DNA of 64,000 bases, taken from Ficedula albicollis (taxonomy: Eukaryota; Chordata; Aves; Passeriformes; Muscicapidae). The notes under the pieces were generated by a model, which did not search any database, had not been told where the DNA came from, and was given only the letters and a program-made list of their open reading frames with translations. Every line of letters starts with the position of its first letter. Position 1 is the stretch's first letter. The stretch lies in NCBI RefSeq assembly GCF_000247815.1, contig NW_004775878.1, positions 62,001 to 126,000 on the forward strand, in the 5' to 3' direction. Made by a program: the position numbers and the translations under genes. Positions 12,901 through 25,540 of this stretch are shown piece after piece.

Positions 12901-13434
12901 CAATATTGGATGGCTCCCTCCACCACATTTTCTCAACCAGAAGAAATCCTGTCTTCCTTAGAACTGAGAGTCCCTTTCCCCCACCCCTGGCAATGACATG
13001 ACGTGGTGCAGAATAACCTCTGTGTCTCAGTCATGGCCCCTTCCCAGATACTGTAAAAAATTAGCCTTGTCCTGGCCCAAAGCTGGATAGGGACAGAGAA
13101 ACCTCATCTTTCATCTGTGAGGTTTTGCCCTTTCTCTGCTTTCTCTGTGCTGTTGGATGGGTTGGGTGAGATAAACCCTTAGGGTTATCAGAGCACTTGT
13201 TCTGTCTCCCGGCTGGGGCAAGGTGGGAGGAAGAATGTGAACCAGCTCTCTCTGGGGCTCTCTTTGCATTGTGACATTTTCTTGACAACTTTTGCAGATG
13301 GAGACGATGAGATTTCTTTTGACCCTGAGGACACGATCTCGCACATTGAGATGGTGGATGAGGGCTGGTGGCGCGGCTGGTGCCGTGGCAGGGTCGGCCT
13401 CTTCCCAGCGAACTACGTGAAGCTTCTGCAATGA
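970..13434 (+). CDS. HCLS1: HCLS1 (hematopoietic cortactin-like protein, HS1), 5' end missing
   Basis: Thirteen exons keep one frame: 970-1043, 1278-1407, 3120-3230, 3799-3853, 5691-5801, 6348-6458, 7108-7163, 9959-10028, 10258-10361, 10934-11041, 11487-11784, 12485-12529, 13298-13434 (TGA), about 469 residues. The first visible exon starts [17 protein letters not shown], an Arp2/3-binding-region sequence of HS1/cortactin. Then come 37-residue actin-binding repeats ([75 protein letters not shown]), a charged helix, a Pro/Tyr-rich linker and a C-terminal SH3 domain ending [28 protein letters not shown] and [11 protein letters not shown] favour HCLS1 over CTTN. The known role is cortical actin remodelling downstream of Src/Syk kinases in blood cells. 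The start codon and about 28 residues lie in, or left of, the poly-C at 1-887. Four and a half repeats are seen against three and a half in human HS1. Confidence 0.93.
1060..1200 (+). repeat. Degenerate GGGACT/GGGACC hexamer microsatellite
   Basis: Short G-rich hexamer units with the pattern GGGACY/GGCACC run through the start of the HCLS1 intron after exon 970-1043. Open frames through it with Gly-Thr or Arg-Asp repeats are by-products. Confidence 0.8.
2460..3045 (+). repeat. 31-bp minisatellite in an HCLS1 intron
   Basis: About 19 copies of a 31-bp unit built on GGCACAGCCAGCTCGAGAG, alternating between forms with ACCATT, ACCACC and CCACAC. It lies in the 1408-3119 intron and ends 75 bp before the next exon. 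The long open frames on both strands come from the repeat and are not genes. The rest of the intron (1408-2459) shows nothing recognisable. Confidence 0.9.
3345..3612 (+). repeat. Short minisatellite, inverted relative to 8675-9510
   Basis: Units of GGGGAGCACAGCTCACCTG followed by TGACACAGTGA and variants. The unit is the reverse complement of the unit in the 8675-9510 array of the same gene. It lies in the 3231-3798 intron of HCLS1. Confidence 0.85.
3799..3853 (+). other. HCLS1: HCLS1 exon ending at a GC donor
   Basis: This 55-bp exon encodes [18 protein letters not shown]. Its 3' end reads CAGAAAG followed by GCAAGT, so the intron is of the minor GC-AG type. The equivalent repeat exon at 5691-5801 ends CAGAAAG followed by GTGAGC. 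The phase into the next exon (G + AT gives Asp) is only right with this GC donor. Confidence 0.75.
3854..5690 (+). other. HCLS1 intron without recognisable elements
   Basis: This intron is less GC-rich than its surroundings, especially 4200-4850. I see no exon, repeat family or RNA gene in it. Confidence 0.6.
6348..6458 (+). other. HCLS1: HCLS1 exon with an extra, cortactin-like repeat
   Basis: This 111-bp phase-matched exon encodes [19 protein letters not shown] followed by [17 protein letters not shown]. The WDHQE signature matches a central repeat of cortactin (CTTN) and is absent from the human HS1 repeats as I know them. The acceptor is a GAAG with a modest pyrimidine tract; the donor is GTGGGG. 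Confidence 0.8.
8675..9510 (+). repeat. 105-bp higher-order minisatellite in an HCLS1 intron
   Basis: Three related ~35-bp subunits built on GCTGTGCTCCCCTCGCTG plus TGTCACAGG form a 105-bp unit repeated about seven times (for example starts at 8831, 8936, 9041). Because 105 is divisible by 3 and the unit has no stop in several frames, open frames of 377 codons on + and 582 on - run through it. Neither has homology or splice logic. The array sits in the 7164-9958 intron. Confidence 0.9.
11487..11784 (+). other. HCLS1: HCLS1 exon with tandem tyrosine motifs
   Basis: The longest HCLS1 exon encodes the Pro/Tyr-rich linker. It contains TLPPRP, a candidate SH3-binding motif, two copies of DYEELP, and SDYYDIAS and EDYEVILP. 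Human HS1 has Syk/Lyn phosphotyrosine sites in this region, so these are candidate equivalents by position and acidic context. Confidence 0.75.
13298..13434 (+). other. HCLS1: HCLS1 last coding exon, SH3 domain C-terminal half
   Basis: It encodes [20 protein letters not shown], then [20 protein letters not shown], then VKLLQ and TGA at 13432-13434. The ALYDYQG strand of the SH3 domain lies in the 45-bp exon 12485-12529. The G + AT junction makes the Asp codon. Confidence 0.9.
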
Positions 13435-13753
13435 GATGAGCCCAGGGCAAGCTGCTTCCTTCCCAGCTTTTGCCTCTGTCATAGCCTGATGCTGGCCAAA
13501 TGCCAGGCACCCACAAAAGCCACTCACTCACCCTCCCCACCACAGCTGGGCAGAGGGGAGAAAAATTTAATGGGGCCTCTGTGAGCTGAGGACTGGGAGA
13601 AAACATCCAAGGGCAAAGGCTGAAGAGGAGTCCTAAAGAGAAACCTGCCCTTGGCTTAGGGCTGCTAGAGTAGTGTCGGCTGCTTGAATCCTTGGAGGCA
13701 AGAGTCTCTGCCTTTGGAATCAGGAACACACCTCAGCTGGGTAAGTTATAGGA

Positions 13754-13759
13754 ATTAAA
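13754..13759 (+). terminator. Possible ATTAAA polyadenylation signal for HCLS1
   Basis: An ATTAAA lies about 320 bases after the HCLS1 stop. No AATAAA is seen between the stop and this site. It is a weak call based on position only. Confidence 0.3.
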
Positions 13760-14059
13760 TTAAGGAAAACTGACCACATGTCTCCTGCCTGAAAAGTTTG
13801 CTCTAATACACTTCAGTCAATGGGGTAGAGAAAAGCAAACAAACTGGGCCAGAGCTCCCACAGTACCTACAGCAGAAATTCCTCTACAGTCAATTTTGAG
13901 GAAGCAAGGCAAGAGGGTGGTAAGTACTCCATGGTGAGTAGCAGCTGGATAAGGTTATAAGTATTTTTCCACAAACCATCTTGGCAGAGGATCTTGTAGC
14001 CTTGAACGGTTTTATGCCCACAGCACTTCCAGCCTGGGCACCTCCACATGGGCTGGGGG

Positions 14060-15075
14060 TGTTTCTCTGCATCCCCCATGGATCCCCAGGGGCTGTGGGG
14101 GGATCTCTGCATCCCCCATGGATCCCCAGGGGCTGTGGGGGGATCTCTGCATCCCCCATGGATCTCTGCATCCCCCATGGATCCCCAGGGGCTGTGGGGG
14201 GATCTCTGCATCCCCCATGGATCTCTGCATCCCCCATGGATCCCCAGGGGCTGTGGGGGGATCTCTGCATCCCCCATGGATCTCTGCATCCCCCATGGAT
14301 CCCCAGGGGCTGTGGGGGGATCTCTGCATCCCCCATGGATCTCTGCATCCCCCATGGATCCCCAGGGGCTGTGGGGGGATCTCTGCATCCCCCATGGATC
14401 TCTGCATCCCCCATGGATCCCCAGGGGCTGTGGGGGGATCTCTGCATCCCCCATGGATCTCTGCATCCCCCATGGATCCCCAGGGGCTGTGGGGGGATCT
14501 CTGCATCCCCCATGGATCTCTGCATCCCCCATGGATCCCCAGGGGCTGTGGGGGGATCTCTGCATCCCCCATGGATCTCTGCATCCCCCATGGATCTGGG
14601 CTGGGGGTGGATCTCTGCATCCCCCATGGATCCCCATGGGCTGTGGGGGGATCTCTGAATCCCCATGGACCCATGGGCTGTGGGTGGATCTCTGCATCCC
14701 CATGGATCCCCATGGGCTGTGGGTGGATCTCTGCATCCCCATGGATCCCCATGGGCTGTGGGTGGATCTCTGCATCCCCATGGATCCCCATGGGCTGTGG
14801 GTGGATCTCTGCATCCCCATGGATCCGGATCTCTGCATCTCCCATGGGCTGTGGGTGGATCTCTGCACCCCCATAAATCCCCATGGGCTGTGGGTGGATC
14901 TCTGCATCTCCCATGGGCTGTGGGTGGATTTCTGCACCCCCATAAATCCCCATGGGCTCTGGAGGGATCTCTGCATCCCCATGGATCCCCATGGGCCGTG
15001 GGGGGATCTCTGCATTCCCCGTGGATCCCCACGGGCTCTGAGTGGATCTCTATATCCCTGTGGATCCCCACGGGC
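14060..15075 (+). repeat. 59-bp minisatellite, about 1 kb
   Basis: Units alternate GGATCTCTGCATCCCCCAT with GGATCCCCAGGGGCTGTGGG. Between 14100 and 14590 the period is 59 bp; to the right it degrades to about 39-bp units with CCATGGGCTGTGGGTGG. Stop-free reading in several frames of both strands gives artefactual open frames of over 400 codons. Confidence 0.92.
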
Positions 15076-17940
15076 TGCAGGGCACAGCAGCTTCCCCACA
15101 GCCTGCAGAGGAATGTCAGCTCTGGTGCCTGGAGCACCTCCTACCCCTCCTTCCCCACTGACCTTGGTCTCTCCATGTTGTTTTTCCCTCAATTCCTCCT
15201 CTTCTTCTCTAGCTGGAATTCAAATTGCTGCTCCCATAAGTGGCCCAGCCTGTCCAGCAGCCTGTCCATCCTCAGAGCCGTGGGGTTCGGCTCTGCTGGA
15301 CGTGGGGGAAGCTTCCAGCAGCTTCTCACAGGAGCCACCTCTGCAGCCCCCTGCTACCAAAAACCAGCCCGTGCCAAACCAGCACATCAGCCTCTTGCCT
15401 CTGTGGATCACATATTTAAGAAGAAAATCGAAACAGAGTGTGCACAGGCAGAGAAGAGGAGGAGGTGAGAACCTGTGAGACACCAGGTGGGTGAGGAGGG
15501 GCAGGAGCGCTGCAGGCACAGAGCTCAGGTTCCTCTGCAGGCCATGGTGCTGACCATGCTGTGAAGTGTTTCCTCACGGTCCTCATCTCAACTCTCTAAC
15601 CCTTCATTTATTTTGTTCCCCCTCCTCTGCCCGGCTGTGGCAGGGGAGGGTGGGTCAGTGATTTTTGTGGGTGCCTGGCGTTTGGCCGGTGCCAGATCAC
15701 AGCAGCCTCTCTCTGCCTCAGCCTTTCTTGTGTTATCAGCCACCTTTGGCTCAGCTTGGTACATCCACATCCAGAGAAATATCAAGGAGCAAACTGGCAG
15801 TGCCAGAGGGAATGTTTTGTCTCATGCCCAAGAGGATTTTGATTCCCATCCACTTCCAGGTGGGAAAGGTGGGGTGGTTTAAGGGCAGTATAAGTGCCCC
15901 ACCTGTCAGCCAGCAATCCTGCAGGAGTGTGTCCTGTTCCCTGTGGGGCAAACCCCAGAGCAGAAATACCAAATCTGGTCCAGGCAAGGCAGAAGGGACA
16001 TGAGCTGTGGGACCTCATCCTGGTCAAGGAGAAAAGCAATGGGAAAGCCACAGTTGTGTTTATTCTAAGGAAGGGTTTCCATTTTTAGGATAAGCCATGT
16101 TTGCAACACAGGCCAGAGAAACATGAACATGGTCTGTGTGCCCCCTTTGGGCACAGGTGTGTCTGTCCCGGGGCTCTGCCCTCCCTCACAGCTTCTGATT
16201 CTGGGACAGCTCGTGTCCCCTGTGCCTGCTGGAGGCTCCTGAAAAGGCCCCTGACTCTTTATCACAAATGTGGGAGAACGGCTGGGCAGCTGGGAAGCAG
16301 GACAGGAGGAAACTTTCTATTGCTAGTGTTTAAAGCTGTTCTCAGAAATGCAAAGCCAAGCCCCCCCTGGAGCCAGGGTGGATGCTCAGCTGTGGGAATT
16401 GTTCCTCTCTGGGATGCAGGTACCATTACAGCAGGAATAAACCGGGACAGCTGAGTAGAGCAGCACCTGAGGGGCTGTGGGACACACCTGAGGGGCTGTC
16501 GGATCACACCCCAGTCACTGCCCCCGCCAGTAGTGTGTGCAGAGGGTCCCACTGTGACATCAAACCTTCAGAGTTCAGTGGTTTGCAGGCGAGTTCTGGA
16601 GCACCGAGCAGCTGAGCCAGCCTGTACTGCTGGGCAGGAGTGTGGCATTCCTGCTCAGTGGGTGATCCTGGGAAAACCCAAGGGCTGTGTCTGTCTGTCA
16701 CAGGAAAGCTGCATTGGGATCCAGGTTAAAATTATCAATTTTAATGCAACTGTTCTAGAGGTTTCTTGTTTGGGTTTCTGGCTGGTTTGCTTTGGGGTTT
16801 TTGTCTGGAGTGCTTTGGGATTTTTGTTTCCCCGAGGCGACATCCCCAGTCTTTTTCCTTGTGAGGTTTCTGCTCTGTTCCCTGCTGTCCCTTTGCAGGG
16901 GCTCTTAGAAAGGGGTTCATTGGTCAGACTCTGCTGTGTCCAGTGACACTGGACTGAGAGAGTTTCAAGGAGTTTTTAGAATCCGGGGGAGCACATGGCA
17001 AGGAGGGCTGAGGGGATCACAGCCTGTCTGGGTAGGAGTAACAGCCCAACCCAACGCGTGGGTTACAGAAACTTTTCTTTCCCTGAGGAGTAAAATCAGC
17101 AGGTGTTGTGCTCTGAGAAATGCCAGACTGCTCCCAGCAAGGCTGCTGTGCCTCCTAGTCCCAGTACTGACTCTCCAGTGGGTTTCTGTGGGAGCAGATT
17201 GGATATTGTTGGGTATCTCTTGGTACCTACAAGAGTTGCCGGTGAGCATGTCTGGGGCCATGTCTGCAGCCGTGGGCTGTGTGGCTGCAGGTGTGACCTG
17301 CCTGTGCCATCTCCGTGCCCCAGTGAGCCCCTGCCCCTGGCTCTGCCACAGTGCTGGACACTGCTGTGCCTCATGTGCCCCTGCAGCTCTGGCCACTGCC
17401 CCCACACCCACAGAGCCATTTGAGCTTGGACCCAGCTGCAGACCCCTGGCAGGAGGAGGGGACTGAGGCAGCCCCACATCCCCACAGTCCTCAGCCAGCA
17501 TCACCCAGAGCCACACCACACACAAGAGCTGCTCGGGGAAATTGTCTGGCCGTAAAGCAAAGCTTTCTGGTGAGAGCTCAGTGCCACCAGCTCTCAGCTC
17601 AATGCTGAGTCCTTCATGTCTGACTGCAGCCATGTATGGCCCATGCAAGCTGCTGAGCTTGTGCACAAAGCGCTGCAGAGCCTCCCTGGCAGCCTGGGGA
17701 ACCTGGCATGCATCAGGTCTAAAGCCAAGGCACGAGGGGATGGTGGGTGGTGGGACAGCCCCTCCTGCCCAGGCCAGGCTTTGCAGTGCAAGGGACTGCC
17801 CTTGCTGCGGGCTCCAGAGCTGGTGGCCTCGCTCAGGGCCAGCACGTGGCTGGCAGCGCATGAATTTGCCTTTTGCAGAGCTGCCTGCGGTAGCACAGCT
17901 GCAGCGGGTCCTGTGCTGAGCTCAGCACGTGGCATCTGGA
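15076..17940. other. Unassigned region downstream of HCLS1
   Basis: No recognised gene. An exon-like stretch at about 15213-15466 follows a good pyrimidine tract and TAG acceptor and ends near GTGAGA, but its peptide matches nothing I recognise. An AATAAA on + at 17942-17947 could end an unannotated transcript. Confidence 0.4.
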
Positions 17941-17961
17941 AAATAAAAACAGAATCCTGGA

Positions 17962-18117
17962 CCTGCAGCCTTGTTCCTGACTTTATTTTGCCATTCTGCT
18001 GCCAGTGATGTGCTGAGGGTGAGATGAGTGATGGCAGTGCCTGCAGCCTTGTTCCTGACTTTATTTTGCCATTCTGCTGCCAGTGATGTGCTGAGGGTGA
18101 GATGAGCGATGGCAGTG
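17962..18117 (+). repeat. 78-bp tandem duplication
   Basis: Two adjacent 78-bp copies, differing by at least one base (GAGTGATGG against GAGCGATGG), starting CCTGCAGCCTTGTTCCTGAC. Each copy carries TTTATT, a reverse-strand AATAAA. Downstream on that strand is non-coding, so the meaning is unclear. Confidence 0.85.
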
Positions 18118-18274
18118 CGCCGTGTGCTCGGGTGGGAGCCCCGGGCCCGCGGTGCTGTCACAGGTGTGCTGTCACAGGTGCGCTGTCACAGGTGCGCTGG
18201 CAATGGGCCCGGCGGTGGCAGTGCCGTACTAGCAGCCCCGGCAGCCCCGGCAGCCCCGGCAGCGCCGACAGCGG

Positions 18275-19324
<1,050 letters not shown>

Positions 19325-19329
19325 ACCTG

Positions 19330-22300
19330 CCTGGGGCAGCTGGTCAGCCTTTGGGCAGGAGCGGGCACTGAGGAGGAGGGGCACTGAGAGCCAGGGGACG
19401 AGAGCACAGCCCCCCGTCAAACAAGGGGGTCACTGGTGCCATGGCTCTGATCCCATCTCCCCAGTGGGAGAAAGTCTCCCGGGTTCAGATTTCTCGGACG
19501 CTGGGATTTTGGAGCCCGAAGAGCTGCCATCCAGTGCTGGGAACCTGACTGCAGAGGAAGCACACATAAAAACCCGAGAGCAGGGGGCAGCCACCCATCC
19601 ACCCACACCCCTTTGAGTTCTTTGCCTACCCAGCCCTATTCCTTCTGACTATTCCAACCATGTGTCCCCCTCCTGGATGTATTTATGGTGAGTAAATATT
19701 TATTTACTAAATATTTATGGTGAGTAAATATTTCCCTGCCCCTGGACAGGTCACTGCATTCCCTAGATGCCACAGCCACTGAGCTTGGCTCTTCCCCAGC
19801 CCTGGGCTAGGGATATGGCATCACCATGCACCAGTTAAAAAATGTCTTTTTCTGTATCCTGTTTCCTGCTTTGTAATAACCAGCTCTCACAAAGCAGGGG
19901 TTCCACTTACACAAGTGCAGGTACCCACAAAGAGCAACTCATCACATGGGGCTTGTTGGGCCACAGGGAAATTTAAGATCAGGGATCTCCTGGCCTGGAA
20001 CTTCCATTCCTTTTTCCATCATCCTATTTCAATTTTCACCCTGACACAAGGGTTTTGAGACTGTCACATGGAGCTGTGATCACCGTGCCCAAGAGGTGGA
20101 GGAGGCACGAGGAAGCATTTACGGCTCAGAACGGCAACCAAGGGCTGAGGGAGGTGGCATGTGCTGGGCACTCTGCCAATGCCATGGACTCCATGGGTGG
20201 GGCCAAGGGGCTTCTGTGGGCAAATACAGTCAGCAAAGACCAGAAAAAGAAAAAATAAAGGAAAAAATAAAGCATCTCCTTCCTCTTTATAAAAGTATGT
20301 TTATCAACAGAAGTCAATTGTCATGTTTGTTCAGGAGGTTAAACAATCTGATTTAATTTCATGTTGCTTCCCTTGCTTTAGATCCATTAATCTGGTTTTA
20401 TTTTCCCTGCCCAGAGCCTGTACCTGTGCATCATAATATGCATCAGTCATGCATTTATAACATTAAATGCTGGAGAATTCACTGCTTTCTGGTGGGAGTT
20501 TGTTTCTTATAGCTGCTTACCACAGGAAACTTCAAGGCACAGTTAAAATTGTGCATTTTCTCCTGTTGGAATTGCTCCATTGTCAGTTCTGCCTCATTCA
20601 TAACTGCCAGATCCTCAAGCTGAAGACTATCCTGTTCTGAGGGTATTTTCTCCCTGTGCTCTGGGAGCAATACCAGGGCTTGCTAAGCAGAAGCAGAATT
20701 AAATTCTGATTAATTTCTCTTTCACTTGCTAGTTTTTCAACATTTTACAAAACAATTAACTTTGAGAGGAAAATATTCCGTCAGAAGATGAGCTGTTCCT
20801 TGCCTGGCTCAGTGATATCCCAACTTGTCACTCCTTCCAGGATGTGCCAGGCTGGGAAATCTCTATGTGGGCAAGCTCTCAAGCAGTTGCACAGGTCAAC
20901 ATATTCTTTAACCACTTATTCTGCACACTTTGGGGTTTCTTAAATTACTGATTCTGCACATATTGGAGAGGGACACAAGGACCGTATCATCCAGTGGTGT
21001 GGCAATCTCAGACTGTTGCTCCCCTCCAGCCCCAGCCCGAGCCAAGAATGTTTTGGTGCAGGAGCAGCCCAGGCTGCCTGTGCCAGTGCTGCTGGGAGAG
21101 GGTGCTGGGGGACAATGCCGGGGGAGCCCCTGTGCAGCTCCCTGGCATTGGCCTCCTGCCTCCTCCTGTCCCTGCTGCGGTGCCATGCAGCAGGGCGTGT
21201 GCTCACTGGGCACCAGGCTGTGCGGGCTGTCTCAACTCTCACAGCTGCTTGTGAGGGCACGGGCACCTTGCTGCGTGGGTGGGAGGGGAAGGCTCTGCCC
21301 AGCACCTGCCTGGGTGCTGCTGCTCCTGACCTGCTCATCAGTCAGCTCAGGCTGCTGGCAGGGGAACCTGGCACTGCCAAAGGTGGGACCTGCCTGTTGC
21401 ATAGGAGCAATAGGGGACTTAGGAACAGAGTGATAAAAATGTGAATAAATTCAATAGTAGGAGGTTGGGCTTATAACGGTTAGTCAGCTGTCCATGGAAC
21501 AGCTTGGAACTTGTTCATGCTCCAAGCTGGGGCTCAACACCTGGGAAAAGAGCAGGTGAGCAAGAGGGATGTGAGCCCATCACACTGGGAAATGAGCCTT
21601 GAGCCCTGCATGGACCACGGGAGCAGAGCACAGACCCTTGTGGCACAGAATGCAGGGAGTGGCTAATGTCACTGCAGGAGGGACATGGAACTCCAGGGCT
21701 GCAAGCAGCAGGAATGTGCAGGAACGAGCCTGACTTTCACCCTGGCGTGGAGAAACGCGGCAGTCAGCAAACACAGCCACCGTGCAGAGACGCCAGGTTT
21801 ACCGTCTTCAGACATCCTGCACGCCAAGGACTAGGAAGACATGGGCGGAGAATCTCCCTGACCCCTTGGACTGCACAGGAATGAGCCTGGAAGGAGCCTC
21901 ACCTTGCTCTGCCCTGTTCCTCCCTCCCTCGTTTGCCCTAAAGGTGATTTTTTGGGTAGCTGCAGGCTGAGCAGGCGTCACCCTGAGCAGGCACCAGAGC
22001 AGAGCACACACCCCTGCCCCAGCAGGGAGCAGAGAGGCTGGTGGGGAGCAGGGAGGCTGCACAGACCGCACCGGCGCCGGCCAGGCTCCTGCCCTTCCCT
22101 CGGGACACGGGAGGGACCCTTGTGACGGTGACATGCGGGGCACACAGACCGGCTCTGCTCCTGCAGGGGCACAGAGCACAGGGAAGCTGCTCCTGCCGGA
22201 CAGCCTGGTGCTGCTGGCCAAGCCTCTGCACCCGTGCTCGCCCAGCGGAGCAGAGCAGGAGCTTGGGGCGTTCACCTGGCGCGGGGGTCCTGAACCTGGG

Positions 22301-25300
22301 CACGGCCACCCCTGAGGCACGGAGGGAGCACACAGCAACACGGGGCTCATTTCTCTTGGGCAGGACTGGATGCCTCTGAGGCGGCGGGAGCCACAGCCTG
22401 CCCAGACCCCCAGGATTCCCGGGGGCCAGCACAGGTCCCCCCAGCAGCGCGTGACCGGGACCTGGTGAAGCTCTGCCCTCTCGTCCCTCCTCGCCTCCAC
22501 AGCCAAGAGCAGAGGTTGGGCGGCACCTCAGTGAGCTGTCCCGAGGTGCTGTCCCATGTTCTGCGCCTCTGCCATGCCCCAGGTGCTGTTTTGTCTTACC
22601 TGCATGACGAGAAGCCCGCGGGTGCTCGGTGCTGTGAGCGCAGCAGAAGCTTTTAACGCTGAGGGGCCCTGGGGAGGCTGCCAGAGGCGGCTCCTGCCCA
22701 GTGACAGAGCGAGGAGCGGCACCCACCAGCCTGCACCAGTGGATCTGAGCCCAGGGGACCAGGCCCTTCGCCACAGCAGCCACGCTGACCTCCTGCCCCG
22801 CTCTGGGCCGTGCTTGGCAGACCAGGGCTGGACTCCCCTCCAGCCTTGCAGCTCTCGGGCACCTGGGTGCAGCACCTGGGCATGGCAGGAGGCTGCTGGA
22901 GGGGCTGGGAGCTGCAGTTCCTGGGCCCCAAGTCCTTCCTCCAGCCCCATTTTACCTCTTGCAGGGCTGTGAGGTGCAGAGAGGAGCAGTGGTAGGGGCT
23001 GGCCTTTGGCTGAACCGGCAGCACCAGGGGACTGCACGGCACCTGCCGCCCCGTGCCCTCAGCACCTGCCCTAGCCATGCCCACTCAGCCCAGTGCACGG
23101 CTCTCTGCAGGAGATAACGTGGTCCAGAGGCTGGGACAGGACTTGGACGGGTGGGACAGAGCCCTGGCAGTGGCAGTGGCACTGACAGGACGCAGAGGGC
23201 ACCAGGCAGTGCCCAGGGTGCTTGAAGGGCTCAGCAGCGAGATGGCTCTGGCCCAGGCTGGGTGAGCACTGCCTGCTCAGAGCCTGGAGCTATGCCTGGC
23301 ACAAGGAGCAAGTTTAACTGGTGTTCACCATGTAGTGCCATGGGAATGCAAAGTGGGAACCCCAGGAAATGAGGGAGTGAGTCTGGAGCCGATACAGCTC
23401 GGGGATGTTTCTGCAGCAGGGAAGCAGCACTGCTTCACTGGGGTGTCCTTGAGCTTCTGCCCCTGGGCACGGGGCAGCAGAAGGTGCTCCAGGCATCAGC
23501 TCTCGATCTGGGATGTCAAGAGAGGAGAGGCTGAGCAGTAACACCTTCTGGGAAGTAGAAGAAGTGTAGGCTACAGCCCTAGATGGGGATGAACAGCCTG
23601 TCTGGAAATCCAGCAGAGATGGCGAGGGAGTGGCAGCCCCAGAGAGGGGAAATGCGGGTCAGAGGGAGCCTGGGGCTGGCAAAGAGGAGCGCGGGTGTGG
23701 CACAGGAGCAGCTGTGGCTGTGGCCCTGTCTGTGTGTGTGTGGCTGTAACTCTGTCCTGTGTGCTGATGGAACGGGGACGCTGGGCTCTGCCTCCTTCCC
23801 AGCCACTCTCAGGCAGCCAGAGGGGCCACAACAATGGGACTTTGTCACTCGTTTGCTTTGAGTTTACAGAATTGCACCTTCTTGTTGGGGCAATGACAAG
23901 CATTTCCTTGTTTCACATAGAAATTGGTGCCAGGGAATTCCAGTACAACCTGGCCACTTCCCCGAGGTTTAAGGGAAGGCACATGCTGGCAGCACTAGGA
24001 GAAACCCTCTCCCGCTTTGATGTTTGAAAAGGGATTTTCCTGAGACCACCAATACCTGGCACAAATATTAAAATACACTGAAATCTCCCTGGATGCCAGA
24101 AATTTCAGTTCTAGTAGTCCACGTCTTCAGAACAGCCTTTAGGATAAGAAAAATCCCTGTTTGTGTCCCCCCTCTGGTCTCCTGATGGATATCAAACCTG
24201 AGCAGTGGTGTCCAGCAGTAAATCAAATCTCCATGAACTGGTGAAATGGTAAGGGAGTTGTTTTTTTAACCAAATACCTCAAATTGGGGGTGCAGCCTTC
24301 AGGATTGGGCCCAGATCCTATAAATACTCATCACTTCTGAAAGTCAGACTCTTAATTTACCTTCTCCAAGCACGTGTTGTACCTCCCAAACCCACATGCA
24401 CTGTTGTAACACCAGGAACTTCTCCCAGTCCTGTTGTCCTGCTTGTTTTGAGGGGTGCACTTTCCTACTCAGGAATTCTTTCTCCAGCAGAAGCCACCTT
24501 CACTTGTGTCACAGCTCCCTGCATCAGCACTGCCAGCTGGCCCTGGTCTGACATGGGCACAAATGCTTCCTTGGAGGAAGGGGACAAGAAAATGGTGGAT
24601 TTTGTCTGGATTTTGTCTGCCCTTCCTCCTCCTCCCTCCATGTCCCCTGTAATGAGCATAGCACTGGTTTTGGGATGCCCTCCCTATAGGGACTGACAGA
24701 CAAACAGCTCCTTGGTGTCCCCAGAGCCGTTTCTCCTGCGGGCAGAATCCCCTCAGCACTTCCAGCCCCTGTTCTCCAGCCCTAGCCTTTCTGGGGGTCT
24801 TCACTGACCTCTCCTGAGACTGTTGCTGTGGTTTTGCTTCAGGGAGCACTGGATGCAGACCTGACATTTGTCTTTGTTGACAAATTTGAATTTTGTTGAA
24901 TTTCACCAGTCCCTTCTGGCTCTGTTTCCCAGCCTGTCCATGTCCTTGTGGCCCTGCCCTGGGGCACTGGTCCCCTCGACCTGTGTCACCCACAGAACCC
25001 TCTGTCCCCTCTGTCCCACAGCTGACGAGGATGTTCCCCAGGGCACAGGCAGGTGCTGGTGACACTCCACTTGTCCCTGCCCTCCAGGTGGAGCGTGCCC
25101 TGCACACAGCACGCTCTGCCCCCGCTGCCCTGGCTCTGCTGCTGCTCAGACACGAGCCCTCCCTGCCCTCAGCCCTGCCCAGCAGCCTCGGGGATCCCTG
25201 CAGCACACCTGGCTCTGAGCTCGCTGCAGCCACAACAGCTTCATGCTCAGCTCTTTCCCCTCAGTGGTTTTGGCTGCCTCAGATGCAGTTCTGAGGGCAC

Positions 25301-25435
25301 TAAAACTGCCCTGCCCTGCAGGCATCACCCAGACAGCAGCTTCAAGAGGTTTCATACAACCTAGAGTTTGTGTTTTGTGTTCTCCTTTTCTTCTCAGGTT
25401 GGGCTTCCCCATCCCTGCAAGTGTCCAAGGCCAAG
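19330..25435. other. Intergenic spacer without recognised genes
   Basis: No coding exon, tRNA or recognisable RNA gene is seen. AT-rich at 19680-20760, with a small TATTTATGGTGAGTAAA duplication at 19681-19731, GC-rich at 21000-23300. Open frames here are short and show no family motifs. Confidence 0.5.
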
Positions 25436-25439
25436 CTGG

Positions 25440-25540
25440 ATGTGCTTTGAAGCAGCCTGGTGTGGTGGCAGGGGGTGGGATGAGATGAACTTTAAGGTCC
25501 CTTTCAACCCAAATCAGTCTGAGAGTCTGTAATTCTAGCA
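25440..25540 (+). mobile_element. CR1 LINE 3' end fragment
   Basis: The sequence GAACTTTAAGGTCCCTTTCA followed by ACCCAAATCAGTCT and ending GTAATTCTA resembles the 3' tail of avian CR1 elements (..CCTTCCAACCCAAACCATTCTATGATTCTA). The element is 5'-truncated as is usual for CR1. Confidence 0.65.

Noticed and set aside
970..13434. Calling the first gene CTTN (cortactin)
   Set aside because: Fewer repeats than cortactin, HS1-type [16 protein letters not shown] repeat, short Tyr-rich linker and [14 protein letters not shown]3 all favour HCLS1.
15213..15466. Possible exon with good acceptor and a GTGAGA donor
   Set aside because: No recognised protein family in any frame and no partner exons; left as unassigned.
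13867..15478. Open frames of 326-476 codons over the 59-bp array
   Set aside because: Repeat-driven absence of stops on both strands; no homology and no constraint visible.
20479..20670. 63-codon minus open frame with acidic peptide
   Set aside because: Too short, AT-rich context and no family similarity I can name.
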